From assembly GCA_900768245.1 (NCBI GenBank), contig CAAGCE010000076.1, positions 1 through 32,905 on the forward strand: 32,905 nt of DNA, given 5' to 3'. Below the pieces are notes generated by a model that was not told the origin of the DNA, ran no database searches, and saw only the letters and a program-made list of their open reading frames with translations. Shown piece by piece: positions 1-9,082 of the stretch; position 1 is the first letter of the stretch, and every line of letters starts with the position of its first letter. Source of the DNA: Oscillospiraceae bacterium (GTDB lineage: Bacteria > Bacillota > Clostridia > Oscillospirales > Ruminococcaceae). The position numbers and the translations under genes were made by a program.

Positions 1-335
1 AGGTTATCTACTGCAGCAAGCATTATTAGAGGCTCTCCTAGGGGAGAGCTGGCGCCCGCTAGGGCGACTGAGAGGGGACAGCAGTTTGTAAGCATACGAA
101 TTAAGCCGGATTGATGAAGTATTGAGATACAAAGAGGTATGCAATCTATAAAAATGCAGATAGCGAAAGGTTAGCGAAACCCCTCTCCGCCTCGACAAGC
201 TCGGCACCTCTCCCCAAGGAGAGGCTCTTAGTGTAGGGCTTGTGCAATCAGCCGAGCGCACCTCAACGGAAGGAGGGAAGCGAAGGCATCCCATTCGCCT
301 CAGCGAATCGACGATGGCTTTCAGCATTATTTTAC
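1..335. repeat. Dispersed non-coding repeat with nested hairpins
   Basis: This GC-rich patch lies in an AT-rich intergenic region and contains several perfect hairpins: a 7-bp stem at 32-38/43-49, a 7-bp stem at 207-213/218-224, and a 6-bp stem at 293-298/303-308. The first two carry related arms (CTCTCC and GGAGAG). A minus-strand open frame across it is rich in Arg, Ser and Pro and resembles no protein, so I treat it as incidental. The structure fits a REP- or MITE-like intergenic element. Its left boundary may lie outside the window, and neither end shows a clear terminal repeat. Confidence 0.5.
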
Positions 336-370
336 AAAAATCTAACCTGTATTTTAGAATTTTTTCGATT

Positions 371-413
<43 letters not shown>

Positions 414-520
414 CAATAAATACATCAAATAAAAACATATTATATAAAGTTTACTTTAAGAAATGCAGACGCAATAGTGCCTTTTTTAATGTATACAGTA
501 AAAAATCTTATTTGGACTGA

Positions 521-549
521 TTGACTATAAATCTCCAAAGTAGTACAAT
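521..549 (+). promoter_or_regulatory. Sigma-70-type promoter of the capsule operon
   Basis: TTGACT (521-526) and TACAAT (544-549) are separated by exactly 17 bp and each matches the consensus at five of six positions. Transcription would start near 556, leaving a leader of about 90 nt before the PHP phosphatase gene. No other promoter of this quality is visible at the left of the locus. Confidence 0.75.
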
Positions 550-647
550 ATTCTTAAATATAACTGAGTTTGATTCTTCTTATTTTTGTACATTAGTATT
601 ACATAAAATAAAATCAGGCTCTAGTATAAACAAAGGTAGGATTTCTC

Positions 648-1454
648 TTGATTGATATTCACTCTCATATTATTTCCGGAATAGATGACGGCAGCAAGGA
701 CGAGTCAATGAGCCTGAAAATGCTGCAGAGGGCTGTGGCTTCCGGTACGACTTCCATTTTTGCAACGTCGCATTTGCTGCAGGCTTCACACTATTCTGCT
801 TGGCAGGATTTTTTAGTTGGTGCAGAAAGGCTGCGCCAGCTGGCGAGTGAGCACAATTTACCGCTGGCGATTTATTCCGGCTGTGAAGTGTTTATGGATT
901 GGGATTTGCTGGACATCATTGCTGAGAACGGCAGCTTTTGCCTGAACGGTGATGCTTGGGATGCAGCGAGGGTCAGTTATATCCTGGTGGAGTTACCTAT
1001 GTATTTCATACCGAATTATGCTGATGATTTTTGGTATGAGCTGCGTTTGAAGGGGGTTGTGCCAATTTTAGCACATCCGGAGCGTTATACTGAGTTAATG
1101 ACGAAGCCGGACCTGCTACTTCGTTGGCGACGTGAGGGCTTGCTGCTGCAATGCAATATTGGTAGCTTTGCAGGGCACTTTGGCGCGCATGCCGAGCAGG
1201 CAGCGAAGCTGCTTTTGGCGAACGGTATGGTTGATTTTGTGGGCAGTGATGCGCACAGGGACAGTGGGCGCGATACGGATATGCGCGCCGGTGCTGCTGT
1301 AATTAGGGAGTTGGCCGGTGAGGCCGTGCTGCAGCAGCTGACGCAGATTAATCCGCAGAGGATTATTGACGGAACTCCTTTGAAAGTTAATGCACCGCAG
1401 CAGTTAATTGCAAAGGAAAAGAAATCTAAGTGGTGGAACAGATTATTCAAATAA
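648..1454 (+). CDS. CpsB/YwqE-type PHP tyrosine-protein phosphatase
   Basis: This is a 268-aa protein of the polymerase-and-histidinol-phosphatase (PHP) family. CpsB and YwqE homologues are Mn-dependent phosphatases that dephosphorylate the C-terminal tyrosines of capsule BY-kinases. Metal-ligand motifs are visible: HSH (residues 5-7), GIDDG (11-15), SH at 41-42, E80, AHPERY (142-147) and GSDAHR (199-204). The start is a TTG at 648, seven bases after an AGGTAGG ribosome site; no ATG fits better. It is the first gene after the promoter at 521-549. Its probable substrate is the kinase at 3645-4343, whose tail is a tyrosine cluster. The length is normal for the family. Confidence 0.93.
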   Translation: MIDIHSHIISGIDDGSKDESMSLKMLQRAVASGTTSIFATSHLLQASHYSAWQDFLVGAERLRQLASEHNLPLAIYSGCEVFMDWDLLDIIAENGSFCLNGDAWDAARVSYILVELPMYFIPNYADDFWYELRLKGVVPILAHPERYTELMTKPDLLLRWRREGLLLQCNIGSFAGHFGAHAEQAAKLLLANGMVDFVGSDAHRDSGRDTDMRAGAAVIRELAGEAVLQQLTQINPQRIIDGTPLKVNAPQQLIAKEKKSKWWNRLFK

Positions 1455-1501
1455 TAAATCTACCATTTTTTTTGTTTAAAAAATTGATAAAGGAGTATGA
1501 A

Positions 1502-2158
1502 ATGAAAAAGTCATTAGTAGTATTGGCATTGGCGCTGGCTTTAGGGACCGGCAGCGCTGCACAGGCGCAGGTGCAGGATTATGTGATGTGCCCGGGCGAT
1601 GTGCTGCAGGTTGTGGTATATGGTCATGAGGATTTGAGTACACTGGCGGGTAATACGCAGAATTCGCCGTATGTGGTGCGCCCCGACGGCAAGGTGTCCT
1701 TCCCGTTGATTGGCGATGTGGATGTTACGGGCAAGACAGTGACGCAGTTCCGTGAGGAGCTGGTGAGCCGCTTCGGTTATTACCTGGTGAAGCCGCAGAT
1801 CAGTGTGAATGTGGTGAAGCTGGGTACTACGCGTGTGTATGTGTTGGGCGAGGTTAAACGCCCGGGTCTGTTTGAGCTGGAAAAGAGCCACCGCGTGCTG
1901 GATGCACTGGCTAAGGCGGAGGGCTTTACCGAAAAATCTGCCAAGAGGAATATCTTTTTGGTGCGTGCCGGTTCTACCGAGGTGCAGCAGCTGAACATCA
2001 ACAATTATCTGAGAAAGGCTGACCAGAGCGCAAACCTGGAGCTGCATGAGGGCGACTGCCTGTATCTGACCAGCAACCATAAGGTTATCTTCAGCAAGGA
2101 TATTATGCCGTTCCTGACCGGTGCATATTACATCAACGAAATTAAAAACGATGATTGA
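1502..2158 (+). CDS. Short Wza-like polysaccharide export protein (Poly_export/SLBB)
   Basis: This is a 218-aa exported protein. The start is ATG 1502, behind AAAGGAG; an upstream in-frame start overlapping the phosphatase gene would bury the signal peptide. Residues 1-22 form a signal peptide (Lys-Lys, a run of Ala/Leu, then AQA). The mature part opens with a Poly_export motif (YVMCPGDVLQVVVYGHEDLS) and continues with an SLBB-type domain (TRVYVLGEVKRPG). It would form the periplasmic and outer-membrane exit for polysaccharide. Two oddities appear: there is no lipobox cysteine after the cleavage site, unlike E. coli Wza, and the protein is much shorter than Wza, ending soon after one SLBB domain. 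It implies a diderm cell. Confidence 0.9.
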   Translation: MKKSLVVLALALALGTGSAAQAQVQDYVMCPGDVLQVVVYGHEDLSTLAGNTQNSPYVVRPDGKVSFPLIGDVDVTGKTVTQFREELVSRFGYYLVKPQISVNVVKLGTTRVYVLGEVKRPGLFELEKSHRVLDALAKAEGFTEKSAKRNIFLVRAGSTEVQQLNINNYLRKADQSANLELHEGDCLYLTSNHKVIFSKDIMPFLTGAYYINEIKNDD

Positions 2159-2169
2159 GGAGAATAGAT

Positions 2170-3657
2170 GTGAGTAAGGATTTACATAATGACGAAGAGA
2201 TTACTATAGACCTGCTGGAAATAGCCAATATTTTGAAGCGCAATGCAGGCAATATCGCCCGCGTTACCGGTATTTTTGTGGTGGCAGCAGGCGTATACCT
2301 GGCTACAGCAACGCCGGTATACGAATCGCAGGCTTTGCTGCGTGTTAAGCAGCCTAAGGGCATTGGCACCAGCCTTTTGGAATCCATGCCAATGGGCAAT
2401 GCAATGGCCAACACCCAGCTGATGAACACCTATGCAGAGATTTTGAAGAGCCGCAGTGTTGTGGTGCCCGTAATCCAAAAGACGGAGCAGCCTAATAAGG
2501 AAGGCAAGTATCCTGCTTATGATGCTTATGTGAAGGGACGTGTTACTACCGCGCCCTTTAAGGATACCGAAATCATGCAGCTGACGGTGCGTGCGAATAC
2601 GCCGGAAAAGGCCCAGGAGGCTAATAAGCTGATTGTAGACGGCTTTTTGAAGCGTTTGACGGACCTTTCGCGTGACCAGCAGAAGGCTACCCGCGGCTTT
2701 TTGGAGGAGCGTGCTGTGGCTGCCAAAAATGAGCTGCAGACTGCGGAAGATAAGCTGACAGATTATAAGAAGAAAAATAATATTATTGCTCCCGATGATG
2801 CTGTGAAGCTGGCGAGCGAAAAGATGAGCATGGTGGATAAGCTGAGCGCGGAAAACAAGGTGGCGCTGGCTACTGCCAATGCGCGCCTGGCAGCGGCTAA
2901 CGGCCAGCTGCAGGGCGAGGCTGTTTCCATTGCGGATAACAAAACGATTCAATCCTATAATGCGAAGCTGGCAGAGCTGGAGGGCGAGCGCATCAGCTAT
3001 ATGGATAAATATACTGAAAACCACCCGAAGGTGCAGCAGGTGAACCAGGAGATTGCCGGCCTGAAGGCTAAGATCAAGAGGGAGATTAACAAGGTTGCCG
3101 CTTTGCAGGCTCCAAGTGATAACCCGGTACATCAGCAGCTGCTGGCCAGCAAGTTCAGCAGCGAGGCTGAGGCGAGCGTGGCACAAAGCAACCTGGCCAA
3201 GCTGGCGCAGATTGACGGCGAAAACAAGAACGGCTTAAAGGAGCTTTCCGATAAGGAGCAGCAGTTTGTCGGCCTGTTGCGTGATGTGACGGTGGCTAAC
3301 GAGATTTACGTTATGCTGGCCAAACGCCTGGAGGAGGCCAAGGTTGCGGAAGCAAGCGTTGCTACCGAGGTGCAGGTGGTGGACAGCGGCACGCTGCCGG
3401 AAGCCCCTGTGAAGCCGCGTAAGGCGATGACACTGCTTTTGGCAGCACTGCTGGGCATTTTGGCAAGCAGTGGCTTTGTAGTGGTGCGCGAGTTGCTCAA
3501 CAGAACAATCAAGACTGCCGATGATGTGGCGCAATACCTGAATTTACCGGTTTTGGGCAGTGTTCCTGATTTGGAGGATTTGCAGAAGAATATGCAGGAG
3601 AAGGATAAAAAACCTGGCCTGGCTGTGAGAATGTGGAGGAAAATATGGAAGGCTTAA
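2170..3657 (+). CDS. Wzz/GumC-type chain-length determinant (co-polymerase)
   Basis: This is a 495-aa inner-membrane protein. GTG 2170 is chosen because GAGGAG sits seven bases upstream; a TTG at 2155 overlaps the previous stop but has no ribosome site. Layout: a short cytosolic N-terminus, TM1 near residues 35-50 (IFVVAAGVYLATA), a large periplasmic region with long charged coiled-coil helices (about 150-350), then a proline-containing LPEAPVKPRK motif before TM2 (TLLLAALLGILASSGFVVV). It lacks a kinase domain, which is encoded by the next, overlapping gene; together they equal a Wzc. It would set polymer length with the Wzy-like protein at 13683. Confidence 0.92.
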   Translation: MSKDLHNDEEITIDLLEIANILKRNAGNIARVTGIFVVAAGVYLATATPVYESQALLRVKQPKGIGTSLLESMPMGNAMANTQLMNTYAEILKSRSVVVPVIQKTEQPNKEGKYPAYDAYVKGRVTTAPFKDTEIMQLTVRANTPEKAQEANKLIVDGFLKRLTDLSRDQQKATRGFLEERAVAAKNELQTAEDKLTDYKKKNNIIAPDDAVKLASEKMSMVDKLSAENKVALATANARLAAANGQLQGEAVSIADNKTIQSYNAKLAELEGERISYMDKYTENHPKVQQVNQEIAGLKAKIKREINKVAALQAPSDNPVHQQLLASKFSSEAEASVAQSNLAKLAQIDGENKNGLKELSDKEQQFVGLLRDVTVANEIYVMLAKRLEEAKVAEASVATEVQVVDSGTLPEAPVKPRKAMTLLLAALLGILASSGFVVVRELLNRTIKTADDVAQYLNLPVLGSVPDLEDLQKNMQEKDKKPGLAVRMWRKIWKA

Positions 3658-4343
3658 ACCTGATTGCACATAATGATTTGAAGAACCCTGCGACGGAGGC
3701 ATACCGTGTTATCCGCACCAGCATCCAGTTTGCGCAGGCCGGTAAGGAGCTGAAGACGCTGGCTTTTACCAGCTGCATGCCTAACGAGGGCAAGAGCATA
3801 ACTGTTGCCAATTTGGCGGTGGTGCTGACGCAGGCAGGCAAGAGCGTGCTGCTTTTGGATTGCGATATGCGTAGCCCTACTGTACACAAGAATTTCAATC
3901 TGTCTAATAAGGTGGGCCTTTCGAGCTGCATCAGCATGGGCACTGCGCTTTCTGACGCTGTACAGAAGACTAGCATCGAAGGATTGTACGCGCTGACAGG
4001 AGGTGTGATTCCGCCGAATCCGAGCGAGCTGCTGGGCAGCGAACAAATGAAGAACGTTCTGCAGCGCGCGAAGGAACAGTACGATTACGTGCTCATTGAC
4101 ACGCCGCCGGTTATGCCGGTTACAGACGCTTTGATAGTGAGCCGCTTCGTAGATGGCATGATTCTTGTTATTGCCAGCGCTGAGGTAAAGGTGGAGATGG
4201 CGCGAGATGTGAAGAACCAGCTGGTTAACGCTGGCGCGAACATCCTCGGCGTAGTGCTGAACAAGGTGCGCAGCGAGCATCACGGCTATGGCTATTACTA
4301 TTACTACGGAAGCAAGGAAGCTTCCAACGGGGAGAGAAAGTAA
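3645..4343 (+). CDS. Capsule BY-kinase (CpsD/Wzc C-terminal type)
   Basis: This is a 232-aa cytosolic tyrosine autokinase. ATG 3645 follows GGAGG by five bases; a GTG at 3633 also reads in frame but overlaps that ribosome site. Walker A is SCMPNEGKS (43-51), Walker A' is LLLDCDMR (69-76), and Walker B is VLIDTPP (149-155). The C-terminus carries the autophosphorylation cluster GYGYYYYYG (214-222) with six tyrosines. The gene overlaps the end of the Wzz-like gene by 13 bp, so production is probably coupled and the two proteins act as a pair. The PHP phosphatase at 648-1454 is the expected opposing enzyme. Confidence 0.95.
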   Translation: MEGLNLIAHNDLKNPATEAYRVIRTSIQFAQAGKELKTLAFTSCMPNEGKSITVANLAVVLTQAGKSVLLLDCDMRSPTVHKNFNLSNKVGLSSCISMGTALSDAVQKTSIEGLYALTGGVIPPNPSELLGSEQMKNVLQRAKEQYDYVLIDTPPVMPVTDALIVSRFVDGMILVIASAEVKVEMARDVKNQLVNAGANILGVVLNKVRSEHHGYGYYYYYGSKEASNGERK

Positions 4344-4421
4344 GCTAAACAGATGAGCTGACTGATTTAAGTTGTTATGTTAATTTATGTGTTTTAAAGA
4401 AAGTGTTTGTGATGGATTCGT

Positions 4422-6389
4422 ATGAATATTAATGAAGTTAGCAAAAAATTAAAGATAAGATGGCTACTGATGGCTTACGACATCGCGATTTTCTTGCTAG
4501 TGGTTGCCTTTATGGTGAGCACCTATGGTGTTCATGCAGAAGATGTAGTGGAGTTTTGGGAGACGGTGTTTGCAACGCTTGCTTGTCTGCTGTTTTGCCG
4601 CATTAAGGGTAATGTTTACCATATGGTTATCCGTTATGGCGGCGTGGGCGTATATATGCGTATTTTTGCGACAGATTTGACAGCGCTGCTGTTTTACTTC
4701 CCGTTGAAGTATGTTTTTGGCCTGCGTAATATTGAAAGCAAGACCTGGCTGATTGTTATTATGCTGAACTTGCTGGGTGCTGTGGGCATTCGCCTGATGT
4801 ACCGCTATTGCTACCGCTACGGCGTACGCAAGGATAAGAAGGGTGAGTTCCTGCGCTGGCTTTTGGTGCTGTGTGCTGGTGAAACTGTTATCAAGGAGCG
4901 CCGCAATGAAAATAAGCGTATCCGTGTGGCAGTGCTGGGTGCAGGGCGTTTGGGCGCTGTGCTGGCGGATGAGCTGTTGAGCAATGACAGTGCTGCCTAT
5001 GTGCCGGTTTGCTTTATCGACCAGGATGAGGAAAAGGTGGGACGCGAGATTATGGGCCTGCCAATTTACGCGGAAGGCGAAGATACCCTGGATGACCTTA
5101 AGGACATGGGCGTGCAGGAGATTGTTTTTGCAATTACCAATATCGTGAATACGAAGAAGGAGATGCTGTTCAACTTCTATCGTAAGGCAGGCTACAAGGT
5201 TAAGGTTTATGACTTTTCCGTGGCTGACATTGCCAAGAGCGGCAAGCGTGTGATGCGTGAGTTTGATATTGATGAATTGCTGTTCCGCCAGCCTATTGCA
5301 GTAAACAATGAGTTTGTTGCTGATTATTATAAGGGCAAGGTTATTCTTGTTACCGGCGGCGGTGGCAGTATCGGCAGCGAGCTTTGCCGTCAGCTGGCGA
5401 AGATGCAGCCTAAGCAGATTGTGGCGCTGGATATTTACGAGAACGGCGTTTATGACCTGCAGCAGGAGCTGCGCTTGCGTTATGGCGATGAACTGGATTT
5501 TAAGGCAGAAATTGCCAATATCTGCTGCGAGCGTTCCATGCGCAGGATTATGGAGGAATACCATCCGCAGATTGTGGTGCACGCTGCAGCACATAAGCAT
5601 GTGCCGCTGATGGAAAAGAACTGCATTGAGGCGGTGGAAAACAATGTTTTTGGTACGCTGAATGTGATTAAGCTGTGCGAGGAGTATGGTGCGCAGCGCT
5701 TTATGATGGTTTCTACAGATAAGGCGGTCAACCCCACGAATATTATGGGCGCGACAAAGCGTATGTGTGAGATTATCGCAAGGGCGCACAGTGCATCCGG
5801 CAGCAGTGTTGTGTTCAGTGATACGCGCTTTGGCAATGTGTTGGGCAGCGCAGGCAGTGTTATACCGCTGTTTAAACGCCAGATAGCCAACGGCGGACCG
5901 ATTACGCTGACGGACAAGCGCATTATCCGCTATTTTATGACGATTCCGGAGGCCAGCCAGCTGGTGCTGCACAGTGGTGCCATCGCCAAGAACGGCGAGC
6001 TGTTTGTACTGGATATGGGCCAGCCGATTAAGATTTATGATCTGGCGGTGAATATGATTAAGCTTAGCGGGCTGGAGCCGTTCCGCGATATTGATATTAT
6101 CGAGACAGGCTTGCGCCCCGGTGAAAAGCTTTATGAGGAGCTGCTGGTGAAGAGCGAAACGCTGCGCAAGACGGATAATGATTTAATCTTTATCGAGAAG
6201 GACGAGCCAATCAGCATGGAGGATTTGCAGGAGCGCTTAGAAATTCTGCGTGAGGCTATCCGCTCCAACGATGATGAAACAGTGCGTGCTGCGATGCACA
6301 GGGTTGTGCCGACGTACAAAACGCCGGAAGAGGTTAACCGCAAGGCTGCGGAGGCAGCGGAGATGCAGAATGCGAAGGTTGTAGAATAG
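4422..6389 (+). CDS. Membrane UDP-GlcNAc 4,6-dehydratase, FlaA1/CapD/PglF type
   Basis: This 655-aa protein has about four N-terminal membrane helices (residues 15-130), a first Rossmann domain (VAVLGAGRLGAVLADELL from about 169), and a C-terminal extended-SDR domain beginning GGGGSIGSELCRQL near 309. The catalytic region STDKAVNPTNIMGATKR (about 431-447) has Met where typical SDRs have Tyr, the known signature of the large PglF/WbpM/CapD dehydratases. They convert UDP-GlcNAc to a UDP-4-keto-6-deoxy sugar, the substrate for the aminotransferase 16 bp downstream. The 78-bp gap before it holds no clear promoter, and the ribosome site is weak. Which 4-keto epimer is made cannot be read by eye. 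Confidence 0.93.
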   Translation: MNINEVSKKLKIRWLLMAYDIAIFLLVVAFMVSTYGVHAEDVVEFWETVFATLACLLFCRIKGNVYHMVIRYGGVGVYMRIFATDLTALLFYFPLKYVFGLRNIESKTWLIVIMLNLLGAVGIRLMYRYCYRYGVRKDKKGEFLRWLLVLCAGETVIKERRNENKRIRVAVLGAGRLGAVLADELLSNDSAAYVPVCFIDQDEEKVGREIMGLPIYAEGEDTLDDLKDMGVQEIVFAITNIVNTKKEMLFNFYRKAGYKVKVYDFSVADIAKSGKRVMREFDIDELLFRQPIAVNNEFVADYYKGKVILVTGGGGSIGSELCRQLAKMQPKQIVALDIYENGVYDLQQELRLRYGDELDFKAEIANICCERSMRRIMEEYHPQIVVHAAAHKHVPLMEKNCIEAVENNVFGTLNVIKLCEEYGAQRFMMVSTDKAVNPTNIMGATKRMCEIIARAHSASGSSVVFSDTRFGNVLGSAGSVIPLFKRQIANGGPITLTDKRIIRYFMTIPEASQLVLHSGAIAKNGELFVLDMGQPIKIYDLAVNMIKLSGLEPFRDIDIIETGLRPGEKLYEELLVKSETLRKTDNDLIFIEKDEPISMEDLQERLEILREAIRSNDDETVRAAMHRVVPTYKTPEEVNRKAAEAAEMQNAKVVE

Positions 6390-6405
6390 AAAGAGGGGCA
6401 TTTAA

Positions 6406-7689
6406 ATGTTTGTAAGAAAAGCAGATTTTAAACCGTTTGACAAGAAGGTATGGCTGGCTACACCGACCATGCATGGTGAGGAGCTGAAGTATATTACCGA
6501 GGCTTATGAAACTAACTGGATGTCTACTGTTGGCGAAAATATCAACGAGGTTGAACGCATTGCAGCGCAAAAGGCTGGCGTAAAATACGCTGTAGCACTT
6601 GCTGCCTGCACTCCGGGCCTGCATTTGTGTGTTAAGCTGGCAGGTGAAAAGCTGTATGGCAAGCCTGCAATCAGCCATGGTGCGCTGGAGGGAAAGCGTG
6701 TTTTCTGCAGCGATATGACCTTTGATGCTACACTGAATCCTGTTGTTTACGAAGGCGGTATTCCTGTTTTTATTGATACTGAGCGTAAATCCTGGAATAT
6801 GGATCCTGTGGCTTTGGAAAAGGCCTTTGAGATGTATCCTGAGGTTAAGCTGGTTATCAGCGCAGAGCTGTATGGCTTTAGCGGCGATATTAAGCGCATT
6901 AAGGAAATTTGCGAAGCGCATGGCGCGCTACTGATTGAGGATGCAGCGGAAGCTATGGGCGCAACTTGGGACGGTCAGCCCTGCGGTTCCTTTGGTGATT
7001 ATTCCGCTATTTCTTATAATGGCAACAAAATTATTACCGGTTCTGCCGGCGGCTGCCTGCTGACTAATTCTTTAGAGGATGCCAACAAAGCACGCAAGTG
7101 GTCTACTCAGTCTCGTGAAAATGCACCGTGGTATCAGCATGAGGAGGTTGGCTACAACTACCGCATGAGCAATGTTATTGCAGGCGTTGTACGTGGCCAG
7201 TATCCGCATCTGGAAGAGCACATTGCACAGAAGAAGGCTGTTTATGAGCGCTACAAGGAAGGCTTAAAGGATTTGCCGGTGGAGATGAATCCGTTCGATG
7301 CAGAGCGCTGCGAGCCTAACTACTGGCTGAGCGCACTGATTATTAAGCCGGAGGCTATGTGCAAGCAGGTGCGTGGCGAGCAGGATGTTTGCTATGTTGC
7401 CGAGCATGGCAAGAGCTGTCCGACAGAGATCTTGGAGGCTATTGCAGGCATTAATGCAGAAGGCAGACCTATCTGGAAGCCGATGCATATGCAGCCTATG
7501 TACCGCATGCATGAGTTTGTAACCGTTGACGGCAGTGGCAGATGCAGAACGAATGCGTATATCGCTGGCGGTGTAGAGGACGTTGGCGCAGATATTTTCC
7601 AACGTGGCCTGTGCTTGCCGAGTGATAATAAGATGACGGCTGAGGAGCAGAAGAGAATTATTGAAGTGATTAAGGCTTGCTTTGAGTAA
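6406..7689 (+). CDS. DegT/DnrJ/EryC1-family sugar-nucleotide aminotransferase
   Basis: This is a 427-aa PLP enzyme. K208 in SYNGNKIITGSAGG is the expected PLP-binding lysine, and LLIEDAAEAMGA holds the Asp that contacts the pyridine nitrogen. NWMSTVGENINEVE near the N-terminus is typical of sugar 4-aminotransferases. Following a PglF-type dehydratase, the likely reaction is transfer of an amino group from glutamate to UDP-4-keto-6-deoxy-HexNAc, giving a UDP-4-amino-4,6-dideoxy sugar as in bacillosamine or AADGal routes. The start at ATG 6406 follows AAAGAGGGG. This is the last gene with the richer base composition of the left block; base use changes abruptly in the next gene. Confidence 0.93.
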   Translation: MFVRKADFKPFDKKVWLATPTMHGEELKYITEAYETNWMSTVGENINEVERIAAQKAGVKYAVALAACTPGLHLCVKLAGEKLYGKPAISHGALEGKRVFCSDMTFDATLNPVVYEGGIPVFIDTERKSWNMDPVALEKAFEMYPEVKLVISAELYGFSGDIKRIKEICEAHGALLIEDAAEAMGATWDGQPCGSFGDYSAISYNGNKIITGSAGGCLLTNSLEDANKARKWSTQSRENAPWYQHEEVGYNYRMSNVIAGVVRGQYPHLEEHIAQKKAVYERYKEGLKDLPVEMNPFDAERCEPNYWLSALIIKPEAMCKQVRGEQDVCYVAEHGKSCPTEILEAIAGINAEGRPIWKPMHMQPMYRMHEFVTVDGSGRCRTNAYIAGGVEDVGADIFQRGLCLPSDNKMTAEEQKRIIEVIKACFE

Positions 7690-7706
7690 GTGGGGTAGTG
7701 CAAGAT

Positions 7707-8393
7707 ATGAATAAAAAGGTTTTAGTAATAGTAGCCCATCCGGATGATGAAATTCTTGGTATGGGTGGAACAATTGCAAAATATGTTGCACAAGGTAACG
7801 AAGTAGGATTACTTATTGTAACGGATGGTAGTACTTCACAATATAAGGATTCACCTGATTTACAGGCAATTATTGACGCAAAGAAGTTGGAAACGCAAAA
7901 AGCTGCCGACATTTTAGGTATTAATAAAATTTACTACGGCGGACAGCCTGATATGCGTTTAGATGTTACTGCTCATACATCAGTAAATGCGGCAATTGAA
8001 AATGCAGTTGATGATTTTCAACCAGACGTTGTTTATACGCATTTTGAAGGTGATGTAAATCGTGACCATCAATGCGTATATCAATCAACATTGGTTGCTT
8101 GTCGTCCTGTGCCTGGACAAAAGATAAAAGAGCTATATTCTTTTTCTGTTCCTTCTTCGACAGAATGGAATGTTCAGACTAAGCAAGCGGTTTTTACACC
8201 AACAGTCTATGTTGATATTGAAGGCATTTATGCTGAGAAGAAATATAAAGCGATGGCTTGTTATAGAACAGAGCTTAGAGAATATCCGCATCCGAGAAGT
8301 ATTGAGACATTAACAATTTTGGATAAGGCTACTGGATTGCAGGTTGGGTTAAAATGTGCTGAAAGCTTTATTGCACATAGAATTATTAGATGA
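7707..8393 (+). CDS. PIG-L/LmbE-family deacetylase
   Basis: This 228-aa protein of the zinc-dependent PIG-L fold removes N-acetyl groups from GlcNAc-type sugars in characterised members. The signature AHPDDE is at residues 10-15, followed by ILGMGG; the second metal motif HFEGDVNRDHQ lies near the middle. ATG 7707 has a GGGG ribosome site 11 bases upstream; a GTG at 7698 is possible but lies against that site. Lying between the aminotransferase and the PglC-like transferase, it may deacetylate the nucleotide sugar or the lipid-linked first sugar. This is an inference, since family members also act on unrelated metabolites. It is the first AT-rich gene of the variable block. Confidence 0.85.
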   Translation: MNKKVLVIVAHPDDEILGMGGTIAKYVAQGNEVGLLIVTDGSTSQYKDSPDLQAIIDAKKLETQKAADILGINKIYYGGQPDMRLDVTAHTSVNAAIENAVDDFQPDVVYTHFEGDVNRDHQCVYQSTLVACRPVPGQKIKELYSFSVPSSTEWNVQTKQAVFTPTVYVDIEGIYAEKKYKAMACYRTELREYPHPRSIETLTILDKATGLQVGLKCAESFIAHRIIR

Positions 8394-9082
8394 TTGGATT
8401 TGACATTATGGTTTATGATTTTGCAAAAAGAACTTTTGATATAATATCCTCTATATTAGCGATAGTCTTTTTTGCTGTGCCATGGGTTATTATTACAGTA
8501 ATTATAAAGATACAATCTCCAGGACCAGCGATTTACGAAGCGAGAAGAATTGGAAAGAATGGTAAGGTATTTACTTTATATAAGTTTCGCTCTATGCGAG
8601 TTGACAGTGGTGCAGTGCACGCAACTACTTTACGAGGTGATCCAAGAATTTTTCCATTCGGAGAGATTATGCGAAAGAGTAAACTGGATGAAACTCCACA
8701 ATTGTTTAATATCTTAAAAGGCGAAATGTCTGTTATAGGACCTAGACCTGAAGATGAAGAAAACTCAGGGAAGTTTTACGTTGGCAAGTATAAAGATATA
8801 TTATCAGTGAAACCAGGATTAAGCAGTCCTGCAAGTCTTTTTGATTATACTCATGGTGAAAAGTATGAGAATGAAGATGATTATGTAAGGGAGTTTTTGC
8901 CCAAAAAACTTGAAGTAGAGCTTTATTATGTGCAACATAAATGCTTCCTCTATGATTTAAAGATTGTTATCGATACCGTTGTTACTATAACTCAGATTGT
9001 TTTGGGTAAGGATGATTTTGCAGAACCAGAGGAATTAAGGATGTGTGAAGATGTTTACAGGAAAGAGAATACTAATAACTGA
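8390..9082 (+). CDS. PglC/WcaJ-type initiating phosphoglycosyltransferase
   Basis: This is a 230-aa monotopic bacterial sugar transferase (224 aa if the second start is used). It starts repeat-unit synthesis by moving a sugar-phosphate from a UDP-sugar to undecaprenyl phosphate. The N-terminal hydrophobic re-entrant helix follows KRTFDIISS. Next come QSPGPAIYEARRIGKNG, FTLYKFRSM and SKLDETPQLFNILKGEMSVIG, containing the DE catalytic pair, then GPRPE. ATG 8390 overlaps the previous stop as ATGA, suggesting coupling; ATG 8408 gives the more family-typical N-terminus MVYDFAKR. It is a compact PglC-like form without the membrane bundle of WbaP, and its likely donor is the 4-amino sugar made upstream. 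Confidence 0.93.
   Translation: MIGFDIMVYDFAKRTFDIISSILAIVFFAVPWVIITVIIKIQSPGPAIYEARRIGKNGKVFTLYKFRSMRVDSGAVHATTLRGDPRIFPFGEIMRKSKLDETPQLFNILKGEMSVIGPRPEDEENSGKFYVGKYKDILSVKPGLSSPASLFDYTHGEKYENEDDYVREFLPKKLEVELYYVQHKCFLYDLKIVIDTVVTITQIVLGKDDFAEPEELRMCEDVYRKENTNN

Noticed and set aside
4497..5972. 491-residue minus-strand open frame opposite the dehydratase
   Set aside because: It is an antisense shadow of a well-supported gene, rich in His and Gln with no domain. Long antisense frames at 2182-3186 and 31377-32144 were rejected for the same reason.
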